Below are positions 1 to 5,339 of a stretch of DNA of 5,339 nucleotides, in pieces; the first letter of the stretch is position 1; each line of letters starts with the position of its first letter. Location: NCBI GenBank assembly GCA_026713405.1, contig JAPOON010000062.1, positions 1-5,339 on the forward strand, written 5' to 3'. The notes below the pieces were generated by a model. That model made no database searches. It had not been told where the DNA came from and saw only the letters and a program-made list of their open reading frames with translations. The translations under genes were made by a program, and so were the position numbers. This DNA comes from Gammaproteobacteria bacterium. GTDB lineage: Bacteria; Pseudomonadota; Gammaproteobacteria; Pseudomonadales; Azotimanducaceae_A.

Positions 1-86
1 AGACTCCGGTGTCGCGCCGGGATGCTTTGCAGGGGAAGCGGGCGCCGTTGTCGCGTTGGCTCCGTTCACTGAACTCTACTCACGAT

Positions 87-114
87 CGGTTGCGACCGGG
101 TCCACAATAGGACC
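87..114. repeat. Two adjacent small inverted repeats
   Basis: CGGT (87-90) and ACCG (95-98) flank a 4-base loop. Directly after, GGTCC (99-103) and GGACC (110-114) flank a 6-base spacer. Arms of 4 and 5 bp are short enough to occur by chance in GC-rich DNA. Their back-to-back placement about 160-190 bases ahead of rfbB would suit an operator or a weak structure in a leader RNA. No poly-T follows, so they are not an intrinsic terminator for an upstream gene. Confidence 0.2.
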
Positions 115-263
115 AGGACGGTAACCGATAGTTCCCCGGAACCGTGCCGGCGGCGCTCGGTTGTCGAAAACTTCGAACTCGCCGCCGCCAATGCACTAAC
201 ATTCAAACTGGGCCGGTCAGCAGATGCGGGTGGGCAGCAGGAGCTTTCTGCGCGATGCGAATC

Positions 264-268
264 GAGGA
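264..268 (+). promoter_or_regulatory. Ribosome binding site that sets the rfbB start
   Basis: GAGGA lies six bases before the ATG at 275. An in-frame ATG at 224 would add 17 residues, but it has no comparable Shine-Dalgarno sequence and would place residues ahead of the nucleotide-binding strand that normally begins this family. The 275 start gives MRVLVTGGAGFIG at the N-terminus, as expected. Confidence 0.75.
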
Positions 269-274
269 TATGAG

Positions 275-1324
275 ATGAGAGTGCTGGTCACGGGTGGCGC
301 CGGATTTATCGGCAGCGCACTGGTCCGGCACCTGGTCGCTGTTCGGGGCGATGACGTGTGCACCGTGGACAAGCTCACCTACGCGGGAAACCCGGCCAAC
401 CTCGCCAGCGTCCGAGGTCGGGCCAGTCACCGGTTCGAGGCGCTCGACATCTGCGATGCTGCCGCGATGCGAAAACTCGTCGCGGACTTCGCGCCAGATG
501 CGCTGATGCACCTGGCCGCAGAGTCCCACGTCGACCGGTCCATCGAAGGTCCGGCAGACTTCGTGCAGACCAATATCGTCGGAACCTGCACGCTGCTCGA
601 AGCAATTCGGGAACACCGGGCATCCGGGGGTCGGGAGTGCCGGTTCATCCATGTCTCCACCGATGAGGTGTACGGGTCGCTCGGCGCAGAGGGTCAGTTC
701 GACGAAGAGAGCCCTTATCGTCCCAATTCGCCCTATTCGGCCTCGAAGGCGGCGGCCGATCACCTGGCGCGGGCCTGGTGCAACACGTTCAATCTGCCAG
801 TGATCGTCACCAACTGTTCGAACAACTACGGCCCCTACCAGTTTCCGGAGAAGCTGATCCCGGTCGTCATTCTGAGGGCGCTGGAAGGGGAACGCGTGCC
901 GGTTTACGGCGACGGCCTGCAGGTGCGGGACTGGCTGCACGTGGAGGACCATGTCCGCGGCCTGGTTGCCGTGCTCGACGGCGGTCGTGCCGGCCGAACC
1001 TACAACATCGGCGGGAATTGCGAGAAGACCAATCTGGAGGTGGTGCAGTCGGTTTTGCGGGCGGTTGCCTCAAGCAGGGGCGAAAGCGCCGACAGCCTGC
1101 TCGGCCTGATCGAGTTCGTTGCCGACCGGCCCGGGCACGACCGGCGCTACGCCCTCGACGCTACGCGCATTACCGCTGAGCTTGGCTGGCAGCCCGCCGT
1201 CGACTTCGAATCCGGCATAGCGGACACGGTCGAGTGGTACGCCGCCAACGCGGACTGGTGCGCGGCATCGCGCCGAATCTACGATGGCGCCAGGCTCGGC
1301 CTGAAGGAAGCGGCCGGGTCATGA
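275..1324 (+). CDS. rfbB: dTDP-glucose 4,6-dehydratase
   Basis: This cytoplasmic NAD-dependent enzyme converts dTDP-D-glucose to dTDP-4-keto-6-deoxy-D-glucose, the second step of dTDP-L-rhamnose synthesis. The 349-residue product is a full-length extended short-chain dehydrogenase/reductase. The nucleotide-binding glycine motif GGAGFIG is at residues 7-13, and HLAAESHVDRS at about 79-89 is typical of the family. The catalytic STDE is at 128-131, and the YSASK motif supplies Tyr154 and Lys158. NNYGPYQFPEKLIP (183-196) and DRPGHDRRYALD (284-295) are family signatures of the substrate-binding part. All expected catalytic residues are present. The gene leads an operon with rfbC and rfbD, and its stop overlaps the ATG of a short reading frame (ATGA, 1321-1324). 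The motifs, especially STDE and the C-terminal DRPGHD block, make this assignment secure over other sugar epimerases/dehydratases. The synonymous symbol is rmlB. Confidence 0.96.
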   Translation: MRVLVTGGAGFIGSALVRHLVAVRGDDVCTVDKLTYAGNPANLASVRGRASHRFEALDICDAAAMRKLVADFAPDALMHLAAESHVDRSIEGPADFVQTNIVGTCTLLEAIREHRASGGRECRFIHVSTDEVYGSLGAEGQFDEESPYRPNSPYSASKAAADHLARAWCNTFNLPVIVTNCSNNYGPYQFPEKLIPVVILRALEGERVPVYGDGLQVRDWLHVEDHVRGLVAVLDGGRAGRTYNIGGNCEKTNLEVVQSVLRAVASSRGESADSLLGLIEFVADRPGHDRRYALDATRITAELGWQPAVDFESGIADTVEWYAANADWCAASRRIYDGARLGLKEAAGS

Positions 1325-1449
1325 GCGCTGCTCGGTTGCCGTTCCGGTTCGGACGGGGAGTGCGGTGGCCGGATGCCGGGTCGGGGGAAGGCAGCGAGGG
1401 GCCGGCGCCGGAGCGGGTGGGTTGCAGCGAGCCGAACGGGATCTCGTGA
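1321..1449 (+). CDS. Possible 42-residue bridging ORF between rfbB and rfbC
   Basis: I do not recognise this peptide. It begins at an ATG overlapping the rfbB stop (ATGA) and ends at a TGA overlapping the rfbC start (TGATG, 1447-1451), so it fills the 124-base gap exactly. An AAGGAAG sequence at 1304-1310 lies ten bases ahead of its ATG. The product starts MSAARLPFRFGRG, is rich in Gly, Arg, Glu and Pro, and has no membrane segment or known motif. The overlaps at both ends suggest it could carry ribosomes from rfbB to rfbC by translational coupling, whether or not the peptide itself matters. It could equally be untranslated GC-rich spacer that happens to lack stops. It shows no resemblance to RfbA, whose gene often sits in this cluster. 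Confidence 0.3.
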   Translation: MSAARLPFRFGRGVRWPDAGSGEGSEGPAPERVGCSEPNGIS

Positions 1450-1988
1450 TGCAGTTCACGGAGACGAAACTTGCCGGGGTTCTCATCATCGAGCCGGATG
1501 TCTACAGAGATTCACGAGGGTTCTTTCTCGAGCGTTACAACTTGTCGACCTATGCCGGGTTTCCGGGGCTCGATGTCGCCTTCGTACAGGACAATCACTC
1601 GCAGTCGAAACGGGCCGTGCTGCGAGGGCTGCACCTGCAGCGCCGGCATCCCCAGGGCAAGCTGGTGAGTGCGGTGCGGGGGACCGTCTGGGACGTGGCC
1701 GTGGACATCGACCCGGCATCGCCCACCTTTCGCGAGTGGGTCGGGGTGGAACTCAGCGAGGACAATCACCGCCAGCTCTATGTTCCGCCGGGCTATGCGC
1801 ACGGGTTCTGCGTACTCTCCGAACGGGCCGACGTACTCTACAAGTGCACGGAGTTCCGCCACGCGGACGATGAGTACGGCATCCTCTGGAACGACCCCGA
1901 CCTTGCCATCGACTGGCCGGTGGATGAGCCTGTTCTGTCGGTCAAAGATGCGGCCAATCCAGGGCTCGCGCAATATTTGCAGGCATGA
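1449..1988 (+). CDS. rfbC: dTDP-4-dehydrorhamnose 3,5-epimerase
   Basis: This cupin-fold epimerase inverts C3 and C5 of dTDP-4-keto-6-deoxy-D-glucose to give dTDP-4-keto-L-rhamnose, without a cofactor. The 179-residue product matches the usual length of about 180. The N-terminus MQFTETKLAGVLIIEPDVYRDSRGFFLERY is characteristic. VQDNHSQSKRAVLRGLHLQ carries the catalytic base His62, and QGKL supplies Lys71. PPGYAHGF (113-120) includes the conserved His118. YKC supplies the candidate acid Tyr131, and VKDA supplies Asp167, the likely partner of His62. The 1449 ATG is chosen because it begins exactly where the family begins. An in-frame ATG at 1365 would add 28 Gly/Arg-rich residues. The Shine-Dalgarno sequence is weak (CGGGA at 1437-1441), so translation may depend on coupling to the preceding short frame. 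The gene overlaps rfbD by ATGA. The synonymous symbol is rmlC. Confidence 0.95.
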   Translation: MQFTETKLAGVLIIEPDVYRDSRGFFLERYNLSTYAGFPGLDVAFVQDNHSQSKRAVLRGLHLQRRHPQGKLVSAVRGTVWDVAVDIDPASPTFREWVGVELSEDNHRQLYVPPGYAHGFCVLSERADVLYKCTEFRHADDEYGILWNDPDLAIDWPVDEPVLSVKDAANPGLAQYLQA

Positions 1989-2857
1989 GAGTTCTGGTCA
2001 CCGGCGGTTCAGGGCAGGTGGGTTCGGCGCTTCGCGAATCGGCGCCCCCCCGGTTTGAAGTGCATGCTCCGTCGTCGGGGGAAATGGACATCCGGCGGCG
2101 GGAAAGCGTGCGGTCTGTCGTGCGCACGGCGCAGCCCGACCTGGTCGTCAACGCGGCGGCGTATACGCAGGTCGAGCGGGCCGAAGACGAGCCTGAAATG
2201 GCGATGGCGGTGAACGGCGAGGGGGCGGGGAACGTGGCGGCGGCCTGCGCCGAGTGGGGGTGCCGCCTGATTCACCTGTCGACCGACTACGTGTTCGACG
2301 GCAGGGGGTCGCGGCCCTATCGGGCGGATGACGCCACCGCGCCTCTCAATGTCTACGGGCGGTCCAAGCTGGAAGGCGAGCGCGCCGTACGTGCCTGTCT
2401 CGACCGGCATCTCATCCTGCGCGTCTCGTGGGTGTTCAGCGCAACGGGGTCCAATTTCGTCAGGACGATGCTCGGTCTTTCGCACCTCGAAGAGGTGAGG
2501 GTGGTGAACGATCAGCACGGCACGCCCTGCGCGGCGGTGAGCATCGCGGGGGCGGTCTGGCGAATTGCCGGGAAGTTGCGAGAGGCGGAGGGATTCGGCA
2601 CCTATCACTTTGCGAGTGCGCCGCCGACGACCTGGCACGGGTTCGCGGAAGCCGTGTTCGCGTATCGGCGCCAAGCGGACCCGGCAGGGCCGACGCCGAA
2701 GGTGGTGGCGATTCCCACCAGCGAGCGGGCCACCCGGGCGGAGCGCCCGCTGAATTCACTGCTGGACGGTTCCAGGCTCGCCGATGACTACGGCATTGCG
2801 CCGCCGGACTGGCGGGACGACCTGCGGTCGGTGGTGTTCCGGCAGATTCGGGGCTGA
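1985..2857 (+). CDS. rfbD: dTDP-4-dehydrorhamnose reductase
   Basis: This enzyme makes dTDP-L-rhamnose, the donor for rhamnosyltransferases, by NAD(P)H-dependent reduction of dTDP-4-keto-L-rhamnose in the cytoplasm. The 290-residue product is typical of the family. GGSGQVG (7-13) is the nucleotide-binding loop, and NAAAYTQVERAEDEP (56-70) is a family signature. LSTDYVFDG (98-106) holds the catalytic Thr100. VYGRSK (123-128) holds the Tyr124/Lys128 pair, followed by LEGE. RVSWVF (146-151) and RPLNSLLD (254-261) match the substrate-binding part. The start codon overlaps the rfbC stop (ATGA) and has little Shine-Dalgarno sequence, which suggests translational coupling. A run of seven C (2045-2051) lies in codons 21-23, but the frame is intact across it. 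This is the last gene of the operon; the next gene converges on it. The synonymous symbol is rmlD. Confidence 0.95.
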   Translation: MRVLVTGGSGQVGSALRESAPPRFEVHAPSSGEMDIRRRESVRSVVRTAQPDLVVNAAAYTQVERAEDEPEMAMAVNGEGAGNVAAACAEWGCRLIHLSTDYVFDGRGSRPYRADDATAPLNVYGRSKLEGERAVRACLDRHLILRVSWVFSATGSNFVRTMLGLSHLEEVRVVNDQHGTPCAAVSIAGAVWRIAGKLREAEGFGTYHFASAPPTTWHGFAEAVFAYRRQADPAGPTPKVVAIPTSERATRAERPLNSLLDGSRLADDYGIAPPDWRDDLRSVVFRQIRG

Positions 2858-2976
2858 GCGTAGGGCCATCGTGCCATGCGGCAACGCGCCTAGACCTCTT
2901 TTTCGCGGACAAGGTTGTCAACTGAGTCAAATCCCTCCCGGTCACTGTTTTCTCGTCGGGCTGGGGCGTAGCCCCG
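2858..2976. other. Convergent intergenic gap between rfbD and the glycyl-tRNA synthetase gene
   Basis: This 119-base gap should contain transcription ends for both strands. On the + strand, a 4-bp hairpin (TGCC 2872-2875, GGCA 2880-2883) is followed about 15 bases later by TTTTT at 2899-2903. That is too distant and too weak for a confident intrinsic terminator. On the - strand, the only candidate is the hairpin at 2963-2975, listed separately. A TTGACA on the - strand at 2921-2916 has no -10 partner. Confidence 0.5.
2963..2975 (-). terminator. Weak hairpin just after the glycyl-tRNA synthetase stop
   Basis: GGGGC and GCCCC form a perfect 5-bp stem around a 3-base loop, starting one base beyond the TAA of the - strand gene. 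There is no immediate poly-U on either strand; on the - strand the nearest A/T run is AAAA about 13 bases further on. It may help end the - strand transcript or protect its 3' end. It is not a canonical intrinsic terminator. Confidence 0.25.
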
Positions 2977-4341
2977 TTAGTCGAAACTCAACCGTTCCCT
3001 GACGAAATCACCCAGTTCCGGAACGGCCACCCGCTCCTGCGCCATGGTGTCGCGGTTGCGGACGGTGACCGTGTCGTCCTGCTCGATGGTCTGGAAATCT
3101 ACCGTGATGCACATGGGCGTGCCGACCTCGTCGTGGCGCCGGTAGCCCTTGCCGATGTTCCCGGTGTGTTCGTACAGGATGCGGCCGAGACCTAGCGCTT
3201 GAAGGTCCCGCTTGACGGCGCGCGCCTTGGCGACGATGCCCTCGTGGTTGCGTTTCAGCGGCAGCACCGCTGCCTTGATCGGCGCCAGGTGCGGCTTGAA
3301 ACCGAGTACGGTGCGGGTGCTGCCGTTGTCGAGTTCCTCCTGCCGGAAGGCCTCGTTCATGATGGCCAGCACGCCACGGTCGACCCCACCGGAGGGCTCG
3401 ATGACGTACGGAACGAACCAGTTTCCCGTTTCCGGGTTGCGTACCGCGAGCCTGGCGTTAGAGTCGGTGTTTGGCGTCACCCGGGCGGCCAGGTCGAGAT
3501 CGTCCTGGTTCTTGGAATGCGACCCCAGGTCGAAATCCCGGCGGTTGGCGATGCCTTCCAGTTCCTCCTCTCCGTTGGGAAAGGCATACATGATGTCGTA
3601 GGTCGCCTTGGAGTAGTGGGCGAGTTCATCCGCGGGCACATCGTAGATGGAAAGCGCATCGCGGCTTACGCCCTGTTCGGCCCACCAGTCGAGCCGCGCC
3701 TCCAGCCAGTGACGGTGCCACTCCTCGTCCTCCCCGGGCTCGACGAAGAATTCCAGTTCCATCTGCTCGAATTCCCGTACCCGGAAGATGAAGTTCCGGG
3801 GGGTGATCTCGTTACGGAACGCCTTGCCCATCTGCGCGATGCCGAACGGCAGCCGGCGCGAGGTGGAATCCATCACGTTCTTGAAGTTGGTGAAGATCCC
3901 CTGGGCCGTTTCCGGGCGCAGGTAGACGTGGGAGGTGCCGTCGTCCACGGGGCCGAAGGCGGTGCGGAACATCAGGTTGAACGGCCGGGGTTCGGTGAGG
4001 TCGTCGGAACCGCAGCCGGGGCACTTGCCGGCCACCAGGTCGGCCCGCCAGCGGTTCTTGCACTGCCGGCAATCCACCATGGGGTCGGAGAAGGTGTCTT
4101 CGTGGCCCGAGTACTGCAGGATGCGCCGGTTCGTGAGCAGGGCGGAGTCGAGGCCCTCCACATCGTCCCGTTCGTAGACCATGGCGCGCCACCAGGCGGC
4201 TTTCAGGTTGTTCTTCAGCTCCACGCCAAGGGGGCCGTAGTCGTAAAGGCCCTGGGAACCGCCGTAGATGTCGGCAGCCTGGAAGATGAAACCGCGTCGC
4301 TTGCACAGGGAGACGAGTTCGTCCATGGACTTGGCGGGCAC
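2977..4341 (-). CDS. glyS: Glycine--tRNA ligase, single-chain alpha2 (eukaryote/archaea-like) type
   Basis: This class II aminoacyl-tRNA synthetase charges tRNA-Gly in the cytoplasm. The product of 454 residues fits the bacterial homodimeric form (about 460). [13 protein letters not shown] (27-39) is a family signature. A zinc ribbon is formed by Cys91, Cys94, Cys107 and Cys110. FNLMF (121-125) and [13 protein letters not shown] (141-153) follow. Motif 2 is FRNEITPR with [13 protein letters not shown] (175-199). Motif 3 is [10 protein letters not shown] (314-323), with Arg322. The anticodon-binding domain runs from about 351 to the end, including [20 protein letters not shown] (397-416). The GTG start at 4341 is preferred because AAGGAG sits six bases upstream and a good promoter lies just beyond. 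A longer frame back to an ATG at 4569 would add 76 Pro/Arg/Ala-rich residues running through that promoter. An internal ATG at 4326 is less likely. This form is encoded by one gene, unlike the alpha2beta2 glyQ/glyS enzyme of most Proteobacteria. Confidence 0.96.
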   Translation of the reverse strand: MPAKSMDELVSLCKRRGFIFQAADIYGGSQGLYDYGPLGVELKNNLKAAWWRAMVYERDDVEGLDSALLTNRRILQYSGHEDTFSDPMVDCRQCKNRWRADLVAGKCPGCGSDDLTEPRPFNLMFRTAFGPVDDGTSHVYLRPETAQGIFTNFKNVMDSTSRRLPFGIAQMGKAFRNEITPRNFIFRVREFEQMELEFFVEPGEDEEWHRHWLEARLDWWAEQGVSRDALSIYDVPADELAHYSKATYDIMYAFPNGEEELEGIANRRDFDLGSHSKNQDDLDLAARVTPNTDSNARLAVRNPETGNWFVPYVIEPSGGVDRGVLAIMNEAFRQEELDNGSTRTVLGFKPHLAPIKAAVLPLKRNHEGIVAKARAVKRDLQALGLGRILYEHTGNIGKGYRRHDEVGTPMCITVDFQTIEQDDTVTVRNRDTMAQERVAVPELGDFVRERLSFD

Positions 4342-4347
4342 GGGGTT

Positions 4348-4353
4348 CTCCTT
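4348..4353 (-). promoter_or_regulatory. Ribosome binding site that sets the GlyRS GTG start
   Basis: On the - strand this reads AAGGAG, a near-ideal Shine-Dalgarno sequence, six bases before GTG at 4341-4339. The alternative ATG fifteen bases further into the gene has no such sequence at the right distance. Confidence 0.8.
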
Positions 4354-4381
4354 GACTCCGGCGGGGCTCGATAGGGCGCGC

Positions 4382-4410
4382 ACTATACCGGATGCGGCGG
4401 TGCTTGGCAG
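4382..4410 (-). promoter_or_regulatory. Likely sigma70 promoter of the glycyl-tRNA synthetase gene
   Basis: On the - strand, CTGCCA (4410-4405, four of six matches to TTGACA) and TATAGT (4387-4382, five of six matches to TATAAT) are separated by 17 bases. Transcription would start near 4375 and leave a leader of about 34 bases before the GTG. That is too short for a T-box or other tRNA-sensing riboswitch. The position also argues against any longer N-terminus for the protein. Confidence 0.55.
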
Positions 4411-4472
4411 GCAGCCTTTCGGGAGCGGCAACAGGGTGCGACGTCCCCGATGCGCCCTGGCCGGAAGGCAGC

Positions 4473-4490
4473 CCCCCGGCGCGCCGGGGG
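4473..4490. repeat. Perfect 18-bp GC palindrome between divergent genes
   Basis: CCCCCGGCGCGCCGGGGG is a perfect palindrome, able to form a 7-bp stem with a CGCG loop. It lies between the inferred GlyRS promoter on the left and the start of the DUF1499 gene on the right. No T-run follows on either strand, so it is not an intrinsic terminator. It could be a binding site for a dimeric regulator, or a structural element in DNA or RNA. All 18 bases are G or C, which makes chance less improbable in this genome. Confidence 0.6.
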
Positions 4491-4527
4491 CGGCGATTCG
4501 CCCCGCCGGGACCGCGGGCCGACGGTT

Positions 4528-4536
4528 TGCTATATG
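4528..4536 (+). promoter_or_regulatory. Weak candidate extended -10 for the DUF1499 gene
   Basis: TGC followed by TATATG resembles an extended -10 element (TGn plus a hexamer with four of six matches). No acceptable -35 hexamer lies 16-18 bases upstream, and the highly conserved final T of the -10 is a G here. It is the most AT-rich spot in the divergent gap on the side of the + strand gene and lies 31 bases before its ATG. Confidence 0.25.
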
Positions 4537-4567
4537 CTTGCTTGGTCGGACTGGCGGAAGCAGAAAC

Positions 4568-5296
4568 ATGACAACCTGGTGGTCGAAATCGATCCTTTAC
4601 GGGGGCGTTGCAGCCGTTCTGTTGCTGCCCATCGGCGCTTTGGGTACCCGCGCGGGCCTGTGGGGTTTCGAGGTGGGCTTCATTCTGCTGCAGTTGGGCA
4701 TCCTGCTGGCGCTCGTCGGGCTCGGGGGCGGCATCCCCGGCGTCATCGCCGCCAGGCGCCGCTCGCTGTCCAGGGACCTGTGGGCCACCGTGTCCGGGAT
4801 GGCCCTGGGCTTCGCCGTTGCGGTGTTCCTGGGCATGCAGCTTCTGAAAGGGCTTTCGGGGCCGCTTATCCACCATGTATCCACCAACACGGAAGATCCG
4901 CCGGAATTCATCGAGATCGTGGGCTTGCGCGGCGAGGGCGCCAATCCGCTCGAATTCGATGCCGAAAAAATTGCCCCGCTGCAGGCGGAGTTCTTCCCCT
5001 GGATAGAGCCGCTGCTGCTGCGCGCTACACCCGATGAGGCGTTCGACGAGGCGCTCTTCGTACTCATGGACATGGGGCTCGAAGTGGTGGCCACCCATCC
5101 CGAAGAGGGCCTGATCGAAGCCGTCGACACCACCTTCTGGTTCGGCTTCAAGGACGATGTGGCCGTGCGCGTGCGGGCCTACCCCCAGGGTTCCGTGGTC
5201 GATGCGCGCTCAATCTCGAGGGTGGGGCTGACTGACATGGGCACCAATGCAGAGCGTGTCAAGGAGATTTTCAGGCGCCTTTCCGGGGGCTCCTAG
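4568..5296 (+). CDS. Membrane protein with C-terminal DUF1499 domain
   Basis: The function is unknown. The 242-residue product has three predicted membrane helices at roughly 8-26, 35-54 and 72-93, with a basic AARRRSLSR loop (61-69) between the second and third. The rest, about 100-238, matches the DUF1499 family. [14 protein letters not shown] (101-114) opens the domain, [13 protein letters not shown] is at 191-203, and [15 protein letters not shown] is at 217-231. The basic loop after helix 2 suggests that loop is cytoplasmic, which would place the C-terminal domain on the outer (periplasmic) face, but this is inference. The ATG at 4568 is preferred because GGAAG lies seven bases upstream and the first hydrophobic helix follows at once. 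The same frame is open further upstream, but that part is GC-rich non-coding DNA holding the palindrome and the divergent promoter. The gene is divergent from the GlyRS gene and appears to be transcribed alone. No functional partner is evident. Confidence 0.85.
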   Translation: MTTWWSKSILYGGVAAVLLLPIGALGTRAGLWGFEVGFILLQLGILLALVGLGGGIPGVIAARRRSLSRDLWATVSGMALGFAVAVFLGMQLLKGLSGPLIHHVSTNTEDPPEFIEIVGLRGEGANPLEFDAEKIAPLQAEFFPWIEPLLLRATPDEAFDEALFVLMDMGLEVVATHPEEGLIEAVDTTFWFGFKDDVAVRVRAYPQGSVVDARSISRVGLTDMGTNAERVKEIFRRLSGGS

Positions 5297-5309
5297 CCCG
5301 ACCAATTCG

Positions 5310-5334
5310 GAATTAAAGGGGTCAGAGTCAATTC
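5310..5334. repeat. Short element with inverted ends, resembling a dispersed repeat
   Basis: GAATT (5310-5314) and AATTC (5330-5334) are exact inverted copies flanking a core that includes GGGGTCAGAGTC (5318-5329). From memory, GGGGTCAGAGTC-AATT strings and their complements recur between genes in a number of proteobacterial genomes, sometimes near IS200-like/REP-associated tyrosine transposases. I cannot confirm this here. AATTC (5304-5308) just before it also pairs with the left GAATT around a single base. The element starts 14 bases after the DUF1499 gene stop and runs almost to the window end. Confidence 0.4.
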
Positions 5335-5339
5335 GCTCG

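Larger units (their letters stand above)
1..274. other. Leader region upstream of the rhamnose operon
   Basis: No complete gene is visible here. Two + strand frames are open from the left edge: one ends at TAA 122-124 (40 codons) and one at TAG 108-110 (35 codons). Either could be the tail of a gene cut by the window edge, but neither translation is recognisable and they cannot both be real. I looked for sigma70 promoters and found only poor candidates, such as TAACAT at 197-202 without a well-spaced -35, so the operon promoter may lie further left or use another sigma factor. No JUMPstart/ops element of the kind found ahead of some polysaccharide operons is visible. Two small adjacent inverted repeats (87-114) are listed separately. 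Confidence 0.5.

Noticed and set aside
203..952. 249-codon open frame on the - strand opposite rfbB
   Set aside because: It lies antisense to an rfbB with all family motifs, and its translation has no recognisable domain.
2009..2674. 221-codon open frame on the - strand opposite rfbD
   Set aside because: It is a shadow of rfbD with Arg/Pro-rich composition and no motif.
2921..2936. Partial likeness of CTGAGTCAAATCCCTC to the terminal repeat around GAGTCAATTCGCTC
   Set aside because: The shared stretch is only about seven contiguous bases with scattered matches after it, and it lacks the GGGG core and inverted ends.
2963..2975. Resemblance of GGGGCGTAGC to the ops element (GGCGGTAGC) of polysaccharide operons
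   Set aside because: It lies downstream of the operon, lacks a matching base, and is better explained as a small hairpin after the GlyRS stop.
3199..4374. 391-codon open frame on the + strand opposite the glycyl-tRNA synthetase gene
   Set aside because: It is a mirror of a highly conserved GC-rich gene whose codon pattern suppresses stops on the other strand. The translation resembles no protein and has no supporting start signals.
4342..4381. T-box or other riboswitch ahead of the GlyRS gene
   Set aside because: The inferred leader is only about 34 bases, far too short for a T-box, and contains none of its landmark sequences.
4342..4569. N-terminal extension of the GlyRS gene back to an ATG at 4569
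   Set aside because: It would run through the -10/-35 pair and the palindrome, overlap the DUF1499 start, and add 76 low-complexity residues absent from the family. The GTG at 4341 has an AAGGAG site.
3812..5098. 428-codon open frame on the - strand spanning part of the GlyRS gene, the divergent gap and the DUF1499 gene
   Set aside because: It crosses two well-supported genes and a promoter region in another frame. Its Arg/Pro/Gln-rich translation is typical of GC-rich shadow frames.

Overview
The window comes from a GC-rich bacterium and holds five clear protein-coding genes: three on the + strand, a convergent one on the - strand, and one more + strand gene divergent from it. The dTDP-rhamnose genes and the DUF1499-type membrane protein would suit a Gram-negative, possibly proteobacterial, genome. 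The single-chain (alpha2) glycyl-tRNA synthetase is not the form most Proteobacteria carry, so I do not assign a phylum.

Layout. Positions 1-274 are a leader with two small inverted repeats, no convincing sigma70 promoter, and perhaps the last codons of an upstream gene. Positions 275-2857 form a tightly packed operon for the last three steps of dTDP-L-rhamnose synthesis: rfbB (4,6-dehydratase), rfbC (3,5-epimerase) and rfbD (4-keto reductase). rfbB and rfbC are separated by 124 bases, exactly bridged by a 42-codon reading frame that overlaps both neighbours (ATGA at one end, TGATG at the other). rfbC and rfbD overlap by ATGA. rfbA, which makes dTDP-glucose and often sits in this cluster, is not in the window.

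Positions 2858-2976 are a short convergent gap with weak hairpins. On the - strand, 4341-2977 encodes a complete class II glycyl-tRNA synthetase with all its signature motifs. Its GTG start is supported by a strong Shine-Dalgarno sequence and a good -10/-35 pair just upstream. The divergent gap 4342-4567 also contains a perfect 18-bp GC palindrome. The + strand gene at 4568-5296 encodes a three-helix membrane protein with a C-terminal DUF1499 domain.

The last ~30 bases carry a short element with inverted ends that resembles a dispersed intergenic repeat. It may mark why the sequence ends here.

The rhamnose operon supplies an activated sugar for surface polysaccharide. The other two genes are housekeeping or of unknown role and have no evident functional link to it. 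I see no convincing new biological system. The points most worth checking are the bridging mini-ORF, the alpha2 GlyRS, the palindrome between the divergent genes, and the terminal repeat.
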